Assembly: GCF_023516455.1 (NCBI RefSeq)
Contig: NZ_JAMGBA010000001.1
Coordinates: 1,178,001 to 1,242,000, forward strand
Length of the DNA: 64,000 nucleotides
Direction of reading: 5' to 3'
Origin: Sphingomonas caseinilytica
Lineage (GTDB): Bacteria > Pseudomonadota > Alphaproteobacteria > Sphingomonadales > Sphingomonadaceae
Part shown: piece after piece, positions 53,692 through 63,299 of the stretch
Layout: each line of letters begins with the position of its first letter
Numbering within the stretch: the first letter of the stretch is position 1
The notes under the pieces: generated by a model
Database searches by the model: none
Seen by the model: only the letters and a program-made list of their open reading frames with translations
What the model was told of the DNA's origin: nothing
Translations under genes and position numbers: made by a program

Positions 53692-54306
53692 TTAGGCGGG
53701 TTTGAGCCGTGCCGCCCGCCGCGCGCGTTCGCCGATTTCCGCCAGATTCGTGTCACCCGACTTCAGCAGCCAGCTTCCGCCGACGCAGGACACATTGTCC
53801 AACGCCAGCCATTGCGGGGCCGTTTCCTCCCGGATGCCCCCGGTCGGGCAGAATTTCACGCCGCCGAAAGGCCCGGCGATCGCCTTCAGGGCAGCGATTC
53901 CGCCCGATGCCTCGGCCGGAAAGAATTTGAACCGGCTGAGGCCAAGATCGAGCCCGCGCATGATGTCGCCCGCATTCGCAACCCCCGGCAGGAAGGGCAC
54001 CCCGCTGGCCACGGCGGCCTTGCCAAGACTTTCTGTCAGCCCCGGGGAAATGATGAACTGTGAACCCGCCCCGATCGCCTCCCCAAGCATCCGGTCGTTA
54101 AGGACCGTCCCGGCACCGACGATGGCTCCGGCGACACCAGACATGGCTTTTATCGCATCGAGAGCAGAAGGAGTTCTAAGGGTCACTTCGATGACCGGCA
54201 GGCCCGCTTCGACCAAGGCTTCCGCCAGCGCCACCGGGTCCAGCAATCCGTCGAGAACCAGCACTGGAATGACTGGTGCGCTGGTCATGACCACATCGAC
54301 GTTCAT
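53692..54306 (-). CDS. eda: 2-dehydro-3-deoxy-phosphogluconate (KDPG) aldolase
   Basis: 204 residues, class I aldolase. Key parts are the Glu in VIEVTLRTPSAL, GAGTVLNDRM and the Schiff-base Lys in SRFKFFPAEASGG, then KFCPTGGI. It splits KDPG into pyruvate and glyceraldehyde-3-phosphate. Its ATG overlaps the glk stop (ATGA, 54303-54306). Confidence 0.94.
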   Translation of the reverse strand: MNVDVVMTSAPVIPVLVLDGLLDPVALAEALVEAGLPVIEVTLRTPSALDAIKAMSGVAGAIVGAGTVLNDRMLGEAIGAGSQFIISPGLTESLGKAAVASGVPFLPGVANAGDIMRGLDLGLSRFKFFPAEASGGIAALKAIAGPFGGVKFCPTGGIREETAPQWLALDNVSCVGGSWLLKSGDTNLAEIGERARRAARLKPA

Positions 54307-55274
54307 TGATGCTCCTTCGCATATGCCGCGGCGGCACCGTAGAGGCCGGGCTGCGGATGGTCGAGCAGCTTGACGGGGATCGTTTCCATTTGTTCCCGAA
54401 ATCGGCCTTTCGCGACGAACCGCTCTGCGAAACCGCTTGCCGCCATCTGCTGCCTGAGCCGATAACCCAGCCCGCCCGCAATCACGACAGCCTTCGATCC
54501 ATGAGCGAGCGCCAGGTCGCCGGCGACCGAACCGAAGGACAGGAAAAACCGTTCGAGAGCCGCAACGGCCAGCGGATCGGATCCGTCGAGAGCAGCCGTC
54601 CAGATCGCCTCATTCTCCAGCAGCGGGGCATCCTTTGCCTCAATCGCCGCCAACGCGGTGTAGAGATTTGAAAGCCCTGATCCGGACACGATCCGTTCCA
54701 CCGACACGCGTTCAAATCGCTGCCGCAGAACAGCGAGCAGCCGATCTTCGAGCGGATCAAGCGGCGCGAAATCGATGTGCCCGCCTTCGGTTTCGATCAC
54801 CTGATAGTCGCCGGCCGTCCGCATTAATTGGGCGACACCCAGGCCAGTTCCCGGCCCAATGACGGTAATCGGACCGGACTCAGGCAGCGGCATATTCGGC
54901 CCACAGCAATGCTGGAATTGATCCTGCCCTAGTTGTGCCACGGCATGGGCGATGGCGCCAAAGTCATTGACCATCGTGACGTCGCTGACCCTCAGCTGCT
55001 TGTGCAATCGGCCCGGCTCAATGACCCATTGGCTATTGGTCAGCTTGAGGGCTTTCGAGCCAATCGGGCCCGCGAAAGCTATCGCCAGCGCATCGGGAAG
55101 TGGCGAACCGGCGACTTTCCCGAACTCGGACCAGGCACTGGAAAGACCTTCAAAGTCCGACGTTCGAAATGTCGCCGCTTCTCCGAGGGACGCGACGCTG
55201 CCTCCCTCGACCTCGGCCAATGCGAAACGGGCATGCGTGCCGCCGATATCGGCGACCGCCATGGTTCGTTTCAT
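54303..55274 (-). CDS. glk: glucokinase
   Basis: 323 residues from [12 protein letters not shown] at 55274. The phosphate loop is [14 protein letters not shown] and further ROK/Glk motifs include [13 protein letters not shown] and VIAGGLGYR. It phosphorylates glucose with ATP to feed the Entner-Doudoroff route. The frame continues upstream but into edd; the chosen start overlaps the edd stop as ATGA. Confidence 0.93.
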   Translation of the reverse strand: MKRTMAVADIGGTHARFALAEVEGGSVASLGEAATFRTSDFEGLSSAWSEFGKVAGSPLPDALAIAFAGPIGSKALKLTNSQWVIEPGRLHKQLRVSDVTMVNDFGAIAHAVAQLGQDQFQHCCGPNMPLPESGPITVIGPGTGLGVAQLMRTAGDYQVIETEGGHIDFAPLDPLEDRLLAVLRQRFERVSVERIVSGSGLSNLYTALAAIEAKDAPLLENEAIWTAALDGSDPLAVAALERFFLSFGSVAGDLALAHGSKAVVIAGGLGYRLRQQMAASGFAERFVAKGRFREQMETIPVKLLDHPQPGLYGAAAAYAKEHQ

Positions 55275-57085
55275 CCAACCGCTTCCATGGCGCTCAGCAT
55301 GGCCGAAGCACCGCGCTCGGCATTGTCCGCGGTTGCCCGCATGAAGGCGAACAGCTCTCGCCCTGTGCCGATTGGCGGTGGGGGCGGAGCGCAGGCGTCC
55401 CGGCTCGCCAAGTCCACGTCGACGGCTTCGAGCAACCCACGCTTGGCGCAAAGGCGAACGATATCGCCATCGCGAAGCCGCCCGATCGGCCCATCGTTGA
55501 GCGCTTCGGGGCAGCAATGGATCGCGGCGGGCACCTTGCCGCTGGCGCCCGACATGCGTCCGTCCGTCAGAAGCGCGACCTGGTAGCCCCGATCCTGAAG
55601 CACGCCGAGCACCGGTGTCAGCTTGTGCAGTTCCGGCATCCCGTTGGCGCGGGGTCCCTGGAAGCGGACGACGACGACCACGTCCTGGTTGAGCTCGTCG
55701 GCCGCGAATGCCGCCAGCACCTGCTCCTGGTCGGAGAAGACCCGAGCAGGTGCCTCGATGGTCCAGCGTTCTGGTGAAACCGCACTGGTCTTGAAGGTGG
55801 CTCGGCCGATATTGCCGGTCACCAGCCGCATCCCGCCGTCGGCAAGGAATGGCTCGTTCACCGGGCGAAGCATGGTCAGGTCGGTGGATTCGGCAGTTCG
55901 GTCCCAGACGATCTCCTCCCCATCGAGCCGTGGGTTTCCGCTATAGGCTTCGAGTTGGTCCGCACCCGCCGTCAGCGTGTCGGCATGAAGCAAGCCCGCC
56001 TCAAGCAGTGTTCGGGTGACGAACGCCATTCCGCCGGCATGGTGGAAGTCGTTCACATCGCCCGAGCCATTGGGATAAACGCGGGCGATCAGCGGCACGG
56101 CGGCCGACAGCTCATCGAAGTCCTGCCAGTCGATGACGATCCCTGCGGCACGGGCAATCGCCGGGATGTGGATGGCATGATTGGTTGAACCGCCGGTGGC
56201 GAGGAGACCGATCGCCGCGTTGACGATCGCTTTCTCATCAACGACCTGGGCGAGCGGCCGCGTCTTTTCCTTCGCCAGCTCCGCCAACCGATGGACCGCG
56301 GCGCGGGTCATTGCCTGGCGAAGCGGGGTACCAGGATTGATGAAGGCGGCGCCCGGGATGTGCAGGCCCATCAACTCCATCATCATCTGGTTGGAATTGG
56401 CCGTCCCGTAGAAGGTGCAGGTTCCGGCCGCATGGTAGCTGGCGGATTCGGAGGCCAGCAGCTCATCCTTCCCCACCTTCCCTTCGGCATAGAGCTGCCG
56501 GATCCGTTGCTTTTCCTTGTTGGCGAGGCCCGATGGCATCGGACCGCTGGGGATCAGCATCATCGGCAAATGGCCGAAGCGGAGTGCGCCGATCAACAGG
56601 CCAGGCACGATCTTGTCGCAGATGCCAAGCAGCGCCGCGCCGTCGAACATGCCGTGACTGAGGGCCACGGCGGTCGACATGGCGATCACGTCGCGGCTGA
56701 ACAGCGACAGGTCCATGCCCGGCTGACCCTGGGTCACGCCGTCGCACATGGCGGGCGTTCCGCCAGCGACTTGTGCGGTGGCGCCCACTTCGCGGGCGAA
56801 GATCTTCATCTGCTCCGGGTAACGGCCATAAGGCTGATGCGCCGAGAGCATGTCGTTATAGGCGGTGACGATCGCGAGGTTCGGCCCGCGCATGGTGCGG
56901 ATCGCCTGCTTGTCCTCGCCCGATGCCGCGAAACCATGGGCGAAATTGCCGCAGCTGAGCCGAGGCCGGCTGATCCCCCGCTCTGCCTCATCGCCCATCA
57001 GCTGCAGGTAGCGGCCACGCGAACCCTTCGACCGCTCGATGATCCGATCGGTGACGGCTGCGATCCGTGGGTCGAGCTTAGCCAT
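55271..57085 (-). CDS. edd: phosphogluconate dehydratase
   Basis: 604 residues from [11 protein letters not shown] at 57085, with TGAGG six bases upstream; an in-frame TTG at 57097 is possible. An Fe-S dehydratase of the IlvD/Edd family: [35 protein letters not shown], and [10 protein letters not shown]. It dehydrates 6-phosphogluconate to KDPG. It lies between zwf and glk. Confidence 0.95.
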   Translation of the reverse strand: MAKLDPRIAAVTDRIIERSKGSRGRYLQLMGDEAERGISRPRLSCGNFAHGFAASGEDKQAIRTMRGPNLAIVTAYNDMLSAHQPYGRYPEQMKIFAREVGATAQVAGGTPAMCDGVTQGQPGMDLSLFSRDVIAMSTAVALSHGMFDGAALLGICDKIVPGLLIGALRFGHLPMMLIPSGPMPSGLANKEKQRIRQLYAEGKVGKDELLASESASYHAAGTCTFYGTANSNQMMMELMGLHIPGAAFINPGTPLRQAMTRAAVHRLAELAKEKTRPLAQVVDEKAIVNAAIGLLATGGSTNHAIHIPAIARAAGIVIDWQDFDELSAAVPLIARVYPNGSGDVNDFHHAGGMAFVTRTLLEAGLLHADTLTAGADQLEAYSGNPRLDGEEIVWDRTAESTDLTMLRPVNEPFLADGGMRLVTGNIGRATFKTSAVSPERWTIEAPARVFSDQEQVLAAFAADELNQDVVVVVRFQGPRANGMPELHKLTPVLGVLQDRGYQVALLTDGRMSGASGKVPAAIHCCPEALNDGPIGRLRDGDIVRLCAKRGLLEAVDVDLASRDACAPPPPPIGTGRELFAFMRATADNAERGASAMLSAMEAVG

Positions 57086-57093
57086 TTGGGGCC

Positions 57094-58551
57094 TCAATCA
57101 TGCCAATGCACCCCGTCCCGCTCCGTCAATGCGATGGCGGCCGACGGCCCCCAGCTACCCGCGCCATATGGCATTGGTGTGAGACCGGCTTCGTTCCAGG
57201 CCGCCCGAACCCCGTCGATCCAATGCCACTGCGCTTCAACCTCATCGCGGCGCACGAACAAGGTGGGGTCGCCGTCGATCAAATCCAGCAATAGCCGTTC
57301 ATAGGCGATCCGCCGGCGATGGTCGGCGAAGGCATCGGCCAGCCCGACGTCGAGCGGCACTTCGCGCAGGCGGATGCCCTCGCGGTCGAGGCCGGGCGTC
57401 TTGGCCATCACCAGCAGGCGGATATTCTCCTCCGGCTGGATCGAGATGAGCAGCTTGTTGGCCTTGGTCCGGGCCCCGCGCGACGCGAAGATCGAGTGGG
57501 GCACGCATTTGAACTGGATGAATATCTCGGTCTTGCGAGCGGCCATCCGCTTGCCGGTGCGCAGATAGAAGGGAACGCCCGCCCAGCGCCAATTGTCGAC
57601 ATGAGCCTTCAGCGCCACGAAGGTTTCGGTCGCGCTATCCTTGCCCAGTTCCGCCTCATAGGATTGGACCGGCTGTCCGCCGACCGCACCGTCGCCATAT
57701 TGGCCGGTGACCACATGGGTGCCGACGTCATCCGGCCGCATCGGGCGCAGCGAGCGCAATACCTTGACCTTCTCGTCGCGCACCGAGGTGGCATCGAATT
57801 CCGCCGGCGGCTCCATCGCCACCAGCGCCAGCAGCTGGAGCATGTGGTTCTGGACCATGTCGCGGAGCGCACCGGCGCCGTCATAATAGGCGCCGCGCTC
57901 CTCAAGCCCAATCGTCTCCGCCACCGTGATCTGGACATGATCGATATGGGCGGCATCCCACAGCGGCTCGAAGGTAGAATTGGCGAAGCGCAAGGCCAGC
58001 AGGTTCTGGACCGTTTCCTTGCCGAGATAATGATCGATCCGGAATGTCCGATCCTCCGGAAAGGCGTTCGAGACCGCGTCGTTGATCTCGCGGCTGGACC
58101 CAAGGTCGGTGCCAAGCGGCTTTTCAAGCGCGAGCCGGACCCGAAGACCGCACAGGCCAGCCGAAGCCAAGCCGTCGATCGTCTGCTTGAACAGCGAGGG
58201 TGCCGTGGAGAGGAAGATTGCGAGGCCAGCATCTGGATCGACTGTCTTTGCGAGCCGCTTGAAACCTTCCGGCTTGGTTGCGTCCATCGCCACATAGGAC
58301 AGGCGCCGAGAGAAGATTAGCGCTGTCTTCGGATCGTAGAAGCTGCCGGGAACATGCTCCTTCAGCGCTTCGACCGCGCTCGCCCGATATTGGTCGTCGT
58401 CCAGTTCGCTCCGGGCGGTGCAGACGATCCGGAACTTGTCGGGAAGCAGATTGTCCGCGTGCAGTCCGTACAGCGACGGCAGCAGCATCCGGTGGGCCAG
58501 ATCGCCCGTCGCGCCGAACAGCAGCAGGGTCGAAACCTTGTCGCGCGTCAT
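57094..58551 (-). CDS. zwf: glucose-6-phosphate 1-dehydrogenase
   Basis: 485 residues. The cofactor loop is [20 protein letters not shown], the substrate site is [22 protein letters not shown]. It oxidises glucose-6-phosphate to the lactone with NAD(P). First gene of the Entner-Doudoroff directon; GGAGAAGG lies directly before the ATG. Confidence 0.96.
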   Translation of the reverse strand: MTRDKVSTLLLFGATGDLAHRMLLPSLYGLHADNLLPDKFRIVCTARSELDDDQYRASAVEALKEHVPGSFYDPKTALIFSRRLSYVAMDATKPEGFKRLAKTVDPDAGLAIFLSTAPSLFKQTIDGLASAGLCGLRVRLALEKPLGTDLGSSREINDAVSNAFPEDRTFRIDHYLGKETVQNLLALRFANSTFEPLWDAAHIDHVQITVAETIGLEERGAYYDGAGALRDMVQNHMLQLLALVAMEPPAEFDATSVRDEKVKVLRSLRPMRPDDVGTHVVTGQYGDGAVGGQPVQSYEAELGKDSATETFVALKAHVDNWRWAGVPFYLRTGKRMAARKTEIFIQFKCVPHSIFASRGARTKANKLLISIQPEENIRLLVMAKTPGLDREGIRLREVPLDVGLADAFADHRRRIAYERLLLDLIDGDPTLFVRRDEVEAQWHWIDGVRAAWNEAGLTPMPYGAGSWGPSAAIALTERDGVHWHD

Positions 58552-58901
58552 GCCTTCTCCGTTCCTGTGCCCCGTTTCGGGCGACAGTCATCCCAAAACG
58601 CCGCGAAAAGGCAATTGGGCTCGTTGAGATCGGCCAGGCGACGCGGTGGTAAACGTCTGCGATGGAGCGCGCGAATGTTCACAATGTTCACGGTCGTGGA
58701 GCAGTTTTAGCGTCTTCCCCCGACCCTGAAATTGCCCGAACGATCCGTAGGCCAGGCCCGAAACTACCGACGATCTCAAAGAACGCCTCGGCCATTGCAT
58801 GAATGGTAAGCTGTAGGACAGAGTTTTCTGGAATGACCGCAATGGGTGGAAAGCGGTCATTAGAAAAAGCCTAGCCCACCAGCAGAATCGCCCTGTTGCG
58901 A
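58552..58901. other. gene-free 350-bp region upstream of zwf
   Basis: No supported gene. It contains a tandem 9-bp repeat AATGTTCAC (58674-58682 and 58683-58691) about 125 bp before the zwf start, which could be a regulator site, and the palindrome listed at 58832-58861. The zwf promoter must be here, but I cannot place it firmly. Confidence 0.5.
58832..58861. repeat. short palindromic repeat, family 3 (copy A)
   Basis: AATGACCGC (58832-58840) pairs with GCGGTCATT (58853-58861) around an AT-containing 12-base loop. Its translation on the minus strand begins MTAFHPLRSF, of the MSAFHPKAD sort that appears as spurious ORFs in alphaproteobacteria. A degenerate relative is near 59950. Confidence 0.6.
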
Positions 58902-59099
58902 TCAGCGTCGCAAGCGCTTCGCGAACAATACGATCAAAATACCGGCGCCTGCCACGATCAACGCCTCCGCCGTGTATTTGAGTTCATATTCCGTGCCGCC
59001 GACGCCTTCGAACAAGTCGATAAAGAAAGCGCCGAAGAGGATCATGCCAACAGCGAGGCATCCCCATGTCCGGGTGTCGGAGACCTGCTGTTCGCTCAT
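58902..59099 (-). CDS. hypothetical 65-residue membrane protein
   Basis: Starts at ATG 59099 (MSEQQVSDT). Two TM helices near residues 14-32 (LAVGMILFGAFFIDLF) and 44-58 (ALIVAGAGILIVLF) and a basic end KRLRR. Function unknown. Confidence 0.6.
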   Translation of the reverse strand: MSEQQVSDTRTWGCLAVGMILFGAFFIDLFEGVGGTEYELKYTAEALIVAGAGILIVLFAKRLRR

Positions 59100-59292
59100 G
59101 CATCCCCCCAAGAACTGATACGCTGGTCATTTTCGAACAAATCTAGCTAAGAGTTTGAATCAGTGCACTTATTTAGATGGTTTTTAGCTATCAAAAGATA
59201 ACTGAAACGGTCAGTGCCCCGGTTATATAATATTGGGTTGCCGCGATGACATAGCGGCTAGTGGCGTTCCTCAAACATTGGGGGACAGAACC

Positions 59293-59937
59293 ATGAAATT
59301 TCATCCAACAACTACATGCGCGGTGGCGTCTGCGCTCATCGTATCATCCTTGTTCGCTGCACCGGCGATTGCCACACCTAGTTCGGGTGTGACGCCGCAG
59401 AACCTCGTGAACGGCCATTTCGGCGAGGTTGCGACGGCGCTCGTCGGCGTTGCGACGACAGCGGCGGCGGGGACGATGCAGGTGTCAGGGTCTGGGGTGT
59501 ACAACGAGGCGTGCACGGTGCCCGCGGATGCAGGGGCGCCACCGGCCGACACGGGGGACTATCCACCGATCAAGATGGATGGAAGCCTGGAGGGGTGCTG
59601 GTACACCTACGTGTCGGACTCGAGGTTGCACCCAAGCGGTGCCTACCAGGAGTCGGGCACCGAGTTCTTCGTTGGTTGTCTCAACGAGACGACGTGCGGG
59701 ACGTTCAGGACGACCTACACGTTCACTGGAAAGTTCACCGCGAACTTCGAGGCGGAGATCCACGGACGCTGCCAACACCCGATCGTCTCGGGCACCGGCG
59801 ACTTCGCCGGCACCTCCGGCATCATCCTGTTCAAGGATGACGTCGACGACGGCGTCTTCTACTACCGGGGCAACATGAAGGACAGCGACAACGAAACGGA
59901 CTGGGAGGCGCGCACTCGTAAAACGTCGGATCGGTAA
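59293..59937 (+). CDS. secreted hypothetical protein of atypical codon use
   Basis: 214 residues from MKFHPTTT at 59293, preceded by GGGGGA. Signal peptide ends near PAIATP. Four Cys residues (in EACTVP, GCWYTY, GCLN and TTCGTF) plus HGRCQH suggest disulfides. The C-terminal half (IVSGTGDFAGTSGIILFKDD) looks like a beta-barrel, allene-oxide-cyclase- or dirigent-like, of a type more often seen in actinobacteria. Codon use favours GTG and ACG more than its neighbours, and the upstream DNA is AT-rich, so transfer is likely. Confidence 0.7.
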   Translation: MKFHPTTTCAVASALIVSSLFAAPAIATPSSGVTPQNLVNGHFGEVATALVGVATTAAAGTMQVSGSGVYNEACTVPADAGAPPADTGDYPPIKMDGSLEGCWYTYVSDSRLHPSGAYQESGTEFFVGCLNETTCGTFRTTYTFTGKFTANFEAEIHGRCQHPIVSGTGDFAGTSGIILFKDDVDDGVFYYRGNMKDSDNETDWEARTRKTSDR

Positions 59938-59948
59938 GTCCAAGAGCT

Positions 59949-59979
59949 TACGTCCGCTTTGGGTCGAAAGCTGCCATTA
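59949..59979. repeat. short palindromic repeat, family 3 (copy B, degenerate)
   Basis: CGTCCGCTTT-GGGTC-GAAAGCTGCCA has partly complementary arms and shares CCGCTTT and GC-G-CATT with copy A when the latter is read on the other strand. Its reverse translation includes SFRPKADV. It follows the foreign-like secreted-protein gene. Confidence 0.5.
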
Positions 59980-60075
59980 GCCTCAATCCATGAATCACGC
60001 GGCGGGGAGGTGGGCGGCACTAGCTTTGCTGATCCCGCAGCCATCCACCGCCCCACTTCCGTGGGGCATTGGTTA

Positions 60076-60165
<90 letters not shown>

Positions 60166-60292
60166 GCAGGAAGATCTGATACGCTGGCCGGCAGGTGCCG
60201 GGTCGGTCGGGGGCGGCCTCTAGCAGCGCCTTTGGCGGTTGCAAAGCCCGTTTCCGGCTTGCCTGCCCGTGCAGGGCAACTACATTAGGGAC

Positions 60293-60643
60293 ATGTCTGT
60301 CGTTTCCCATTCCGAGAAAGTCCCAACCGCGCGCTATGGCATCGGCGAGATGGTTCGCCACCGGCTGCTCGATTTTCGCGGAGTGATTTTCGACGTCGAC
60401 CCGGTCTTCGCCAATAGCGACGAATGGTATGAGGCCATTCCCGAAGCGATGCGCCCGGCGAAGGACCAGCCCTTCTATCACCTGCTCGCCGAGAATTCGG
60501 AAAGCAGCTACGTCGCCTATGTCAGCCAGCAGAACCTGGTTGCCGACGACGAGGGCGAGCCGATCGACCACCCCGCGATCGGGACCCTGTTCGAGGGCTT
60601 TGACGGCCAGCGCTACAAGCTGAAGCCGGAACATCGCCACTAG
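60293..60643 (+). CDS. hspQ: heat shock protein HspQ
   Basis: 116 residues from MSVVSH at 60293. The HspQ core is complete: YGIGEMVRHRLLDFRGVIFDVDP, then DQPFYHLLAENSESSYVAYVSQQNL and DHPAIGTLFEGF. HspQ is a small SH3-like protein that helps Lon degrade certain substrates and was first described as a heat-shock protein. Length is normal. Confidence 0.92.
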   Translation: MSVVSHSEKVPTARYGIGEMVRHRLLDFRGVIFDVDPVFANSDEWYEAIPEAMRPAKDQPFYHLLAENSESSYVAYVSQQNLVADDEGEPIDHPAIGTLFEGFDGQRYKLKPEHRH

Positions 60644-60649
60644 ACTCTT

Positions 60650-60718
60650 CGTCATTGCGAGCGAAGCGAAGCAATCCAGCGTGGATTGCCGCGTCGCCTT
60701 CGGCTCCTCGCAATGACG
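60650..60718. repeat. 69-bp palindromic dispersed repeat, family 2
   Basis: The same ends as the copy at 39237-39311 (CGTCATTGCGAG and CTCGCAATGACG), and shared interior AGCGAAGCAATCCAG. It lies between hspQ and rplU. Confidence 0.85.
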
Positions 60719-60857
60719 AATCCATGGCCGAGTTTCGGCCCTTCGGCGGTTGACAGAATCATTACCACCCCATAGGCGGCACGCTTTCCCGCGCGGGGCT
60801 CGCCCTTGCGGCGTATTTTCTTGCGCGGTCAATAAGTGACGGAAAGTGAAGAGGCCC

Positions 60858-61382
60858 ATGTTCGCAATCGTGCGCACGGGTGGCAAGCAGTATCGCGTTG
60901 CCCCCGGAGACAAGATCGTCGTCGAAAAGCTGGACGGCAATGCCGGTGACAGCATCGACCTCACCGATGTGCTCCTTGCGGGCGAAGGGTCGGACCTGAA
61001 GTCGACCAGCGGCCTCGTCGTCGCTGCCGAGATCATTGCCCAGGCGAAGGGCGAGAAGGTCACCGTCTTCAAGAAGCGCCGCCGGCACAACTACCGCCGC
61101 AAGGCTGGCCACCGCCAGCAGCACACGATCCTGAAGATCGTGTCGATCGGTGGCAAGGGCGCCGCCAAGAAGGCCGCTCCTAAGGCTGAAGAAGCCGAGA
61201 AGCCGGCTGCTGCACCTGCGAAGGCCGAGAAGCCGGCAGCCGAAAAGAAGGCTGCTGCTCCGAAGGCCGAAAAGGCCCCGGCCAAGAAGGAAGCGGCCCC
61301 GAAGGCCGAGAAGTCGACAAAGGATGCTGCACCTGCTAAGGCGGCAGCGAAGAAGGCCCCTGCGGCCAAAGCTAAGAAGTAA
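60858..61382 (+). CDS. rplU: 50S ribosomal protein L21 with long Ala/Lys/Pro tail
   Basis: 174 residues. The first about 103 are a normal L21 ([38 protein letters not shown]). The remaining about 70 are low-complexity Lys/Ala/Pro/Glu repeats ([21 protein letters not shown]) ending AKAKK. A similar tail occurs in other alphaproteobacterial L21 proteins, though this one is long. Followed 12 bp later by rpmA. Confidence 0.93.
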   Translation: MFAIVRTGGKQYRVAPGDKIVVEKLDGNAGDSIDLTDVLLAGEGSDLKSTSGLVVAAEIIAQAKGEKVTVFKKRRRHNYRRKAGHRQQHTILKIVSIGGKGAAKKAAPKAEEAEKPAAAPAKAEKPAAEKKAAAPKAEKAPAKKEAAPKAEKSTKDAAPAKAAAKKAPAAKAKK

Positions 61383-61394
61383 GAGTCACTAGAG

Positions 61395-61667
61395 ATGGCA
61401 CATAAAAAAGCTGGCGGCTCGTCGCGTAACGGCCGCGATTCGGAATCGAAGCGCCTTGGCGTGAAGAAGTTCGGCGGAGAGCAGGTTCTCGCCGGCAACA
61501 TCATCGTGCGTCAACGCGGCACGCGTTGGTACCCGGGGACGAACGTCGGCCTGGGCAAGGACCATACGCTTTTTGCACTTTCCGACGGTCGCGTGTGTTT
61601 CCGCGATGGCAAGCTTGGTCGCAAATACGTCCATGTCGAAGCCATTATGCCGGAAGCCGCGGAATAG
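61395..61667 (+). CDS. rpmA: 50S ribosomal protein L27
   Basis: 90 residues starting [18 protein letters not shown], the diagnostic L27 N-terminus, whose tail reaches the peptidyl-transferase centre. Co-transcribed with rplU and followed by a terminator at 61735. Confidence 0.97.
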   Translation: MAHKKAGGSSRNGRDSESKRLGVKKFGGEQVLAGNIIVRQRGTRWYPGTNVGLGKDHTLFALSDGRVCFRDGKLGRKYVHVEAIMPEAAE

Positions 61668-61734
61668 ACGGGATCGGTCGATAAAGGGCCGCTCCCGGAG
61701 GGGGCAGCCCAGACGAGACCCGAAAGGGACTTGA

Positions 61735-61778
61735 AAAGGGAGAAGAGGGAAGCCCCCTCCTCTCCCTTTTTCGTTTTT
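61735..61778 (+). terminator. Rho-independent terminator of rplU-rpmA
   Basis: A 9-bp stem AAAGGGAGA/TCTCCCTTT, one A-C mismatch, then a 5-bp stem GAGGG/CCCTC with loop AAGCC, followed by TT and a TTTTT run. It lies 68 bp past the rpmA stop. Confidence 0.85.
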
Positions 61779-61858
61779 CACGAAGGGGACCAAATCTTCT
61801 CCCGAAACTGAAACAGAGTGGGTCTAGCCGCCCGCTCTAAAGGAGAAGGAAGTTGGTC

Positions 61859-62401
61859 ATGTTCGCCCGTACCGAGCGACTGTTGCTGAGACCAGGCTGG
61901 GCCGAAGACGCCCCCGAACTGGCGCGTGCCATTGCCGACGAACAGGTTGTCCGCAACCTGGCGACGGCGCCATGGCCCTACGCGCTTGAAGATGCGGAGG
62001 CATTTCTTGCCGCGCCGCGCGACCCGGCAATGCCAAGCTTCCTTATTACCGAGCGGACGGACGGGGCGCCGCGCATCGTCGGATGCTGCGGTCTTGGCCG
62101 GCGGCCGTCGGGGGCGGTCGAGATGGGCTATTGGGTTGCCCGCCAGCATTGGGGCAAGGGCTTTGCGACCGAAGCCAGCAAGGCGCTGATCGAGATCGCG
62201 AAGGCGCTGAAGCTTCCGCGGCTTGAAGCATCCCACTTCGTCGACAACCCCGCTTCGGGCCGGGTGCTCGAGAAGCTGGGCTTCGTCGCAACCGGCATGA
62301 GTGCGGCTCGGTACAGCTGCGCGCGTGGCGGAGAAGCGATGTCGCGCATCTACCGCCTGTCGCTCATGGGCCGGAGCGAAGCAGAGCCGATGGCCGCCTA
62401 G
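61859..62401 (+). CDS. GNAT-family N-acetyltransferase (RimJ/RimL-like)
   Basis: 180 residues from ATG 61859, preceded by AGGAGAAGGA. GNAT fold: TERLLLRPGW at the start, the acetyl-CoA loop ARQHWGKGFATEASKAL, then DNPASGRVLEKLGF. The RimJ/RimL-like group often acetylates protein N-termini or small amines; the substrate is unknown. Confidence 0.87.
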   Translation: MFARTERLLLRPGWAEDAPELARAIADEQVVRNLATAPWPYALEDAEAFLAAPRDPAMPSFLITERTDGAPRIVGCCGLGRRPSGAVEMGYWVARQHWGKGFATEASKALIEIAKALKLPRLEASHFVDNPASGRVLEKLGFVATGMSAARYSCARGGEAMSRIYRLSLMGRSEAEPMAA

Positions 62402-62537
62402 CGGGTGGCCACGCAGCGGCGCGGAGTAAATCCGCGCCGTCGGTCCTGTCCGTTTCACGGCAGGCCGTCCGGGGCTCGCCAACTCTTCGCGCTGCTAGCA
62501 AATGAAAGCATTTGCTTCGCTGCGCTCGGTGGCTCGC

Positions 62538-63245
62538 CTAGGCCGCGTCGTGAAGGATGATGCCCAGCGTATGGCGTCGCCCTTCGCGGAGCGGGCTCAC
62601 CCCGTGCCGCATTGCGACACGATAGGTGCCGCGCGTGCCCTGGACCGGGCGGTGATTGACGGCAAAGATCACCCCCTCGCCCGCTTCCAGCGGCACGACC
62701 TGGACCCGCGATTGCATGCGCGGCCGCTGCTCGGTCAGCACGAGCTCGCCGCCGGTGAAGTCGTTTCCAGGTTCTGAAAGCAGGAAAGCGGCCTGCAACG
62801 GGAAATTATGCTGGCCGTACAGGTCCTGATGCAGGCAATTATAGTCGCCCGGACCGTAGCGCAGGATGAGCGGCGTTGGGCGCACCTGCCCCGCGGCGTG
62901 GCAGCGCAGGATATACTCCTCGAAACTGGCAGGAAACGGTTCCGACACGCCCAGTGCATCCCGCCATTGGTTCGCGAGAGGAACCAGCCGTTCGTAAAGG
63001 CTCAGCCGAAGCTGGTGGATGAGCGGCGGAAGCGGATAGGCGAAGTAGCGATACTCGCCCTGGCCGAAGCCGTGCCGGGCCATGATGACGCGGCTTCGGT
63101 AGAGCCCCTCATCTTCATAGTCCGCAGCAAGGGCAGTCCGCTCGCTGTCGGTGAGTATTGGGCCCGTCGAGGCCCAGCCGCGCTCGTCGATTTCGCCTGT
63201 GATGCGGGCCCAGTCGAGCGCGGCGATTCTTGTTTCAATAGCCAT
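62538..63245 (-). CDS. 2-oxoglutarate-Fe(II) oxygenase
   Basis: 235 residues. The iron site HxD is CLHQDLYG near 136-143 with a distal His and the oxoglutarate-binding Arg in the RVAMRHGVSPLREGRRH region. Double-stranded beta-helix fold; it resembles the group annotated as 2OG-Fe(II) oxygenases with unknown targets. Function not fixed. Confidence 0.82.
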   Translation of the reverse strand: MAIETRIAALDWARITGEIDERGWASTGPILTDSERTALAADYEDEGLYRSRVIMARHGFGQGEYRYFAYPLPPLIHQLRLSLYERLVPLANQWRDALGVSEPFPASFEEYILRCHAAGQVRPTPLILRYGPGDYNCLHQDLYGQHNFPLQAAFLLSEPGNDFTGGELVLTEQRPRMQSRVQVVPLEAGEGVIFAVNHRPVQGTRGTYRVAMRHGVSPLREGRRHTLGIILHDAA

Positions 63246-63299
63246 CGCCGATCATCGCCGGCCCGGCTCTCCCACGCATCCCGGTCCTTGCGGTGAAAT

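Noticed and set aside
56291-58320. Two plus-strand frames of over 330 codons opposite edd and zwf
   Set aside because: Both are shadows of clear family members; no domain was recognised.
58674-58691. Tandem AATGTTCAC as a firm zwf operator
   Set aside because: Only two copies of nine bases without a matching regulator; kept as a note in the gap entry only.
58588-58860. 90-codon minus-strand open frame starting MTAFHPLRSF
   Set aside because: Its start lies in a family 3 palindrome and no ribosome site is seen, so it is a repeat artefact.
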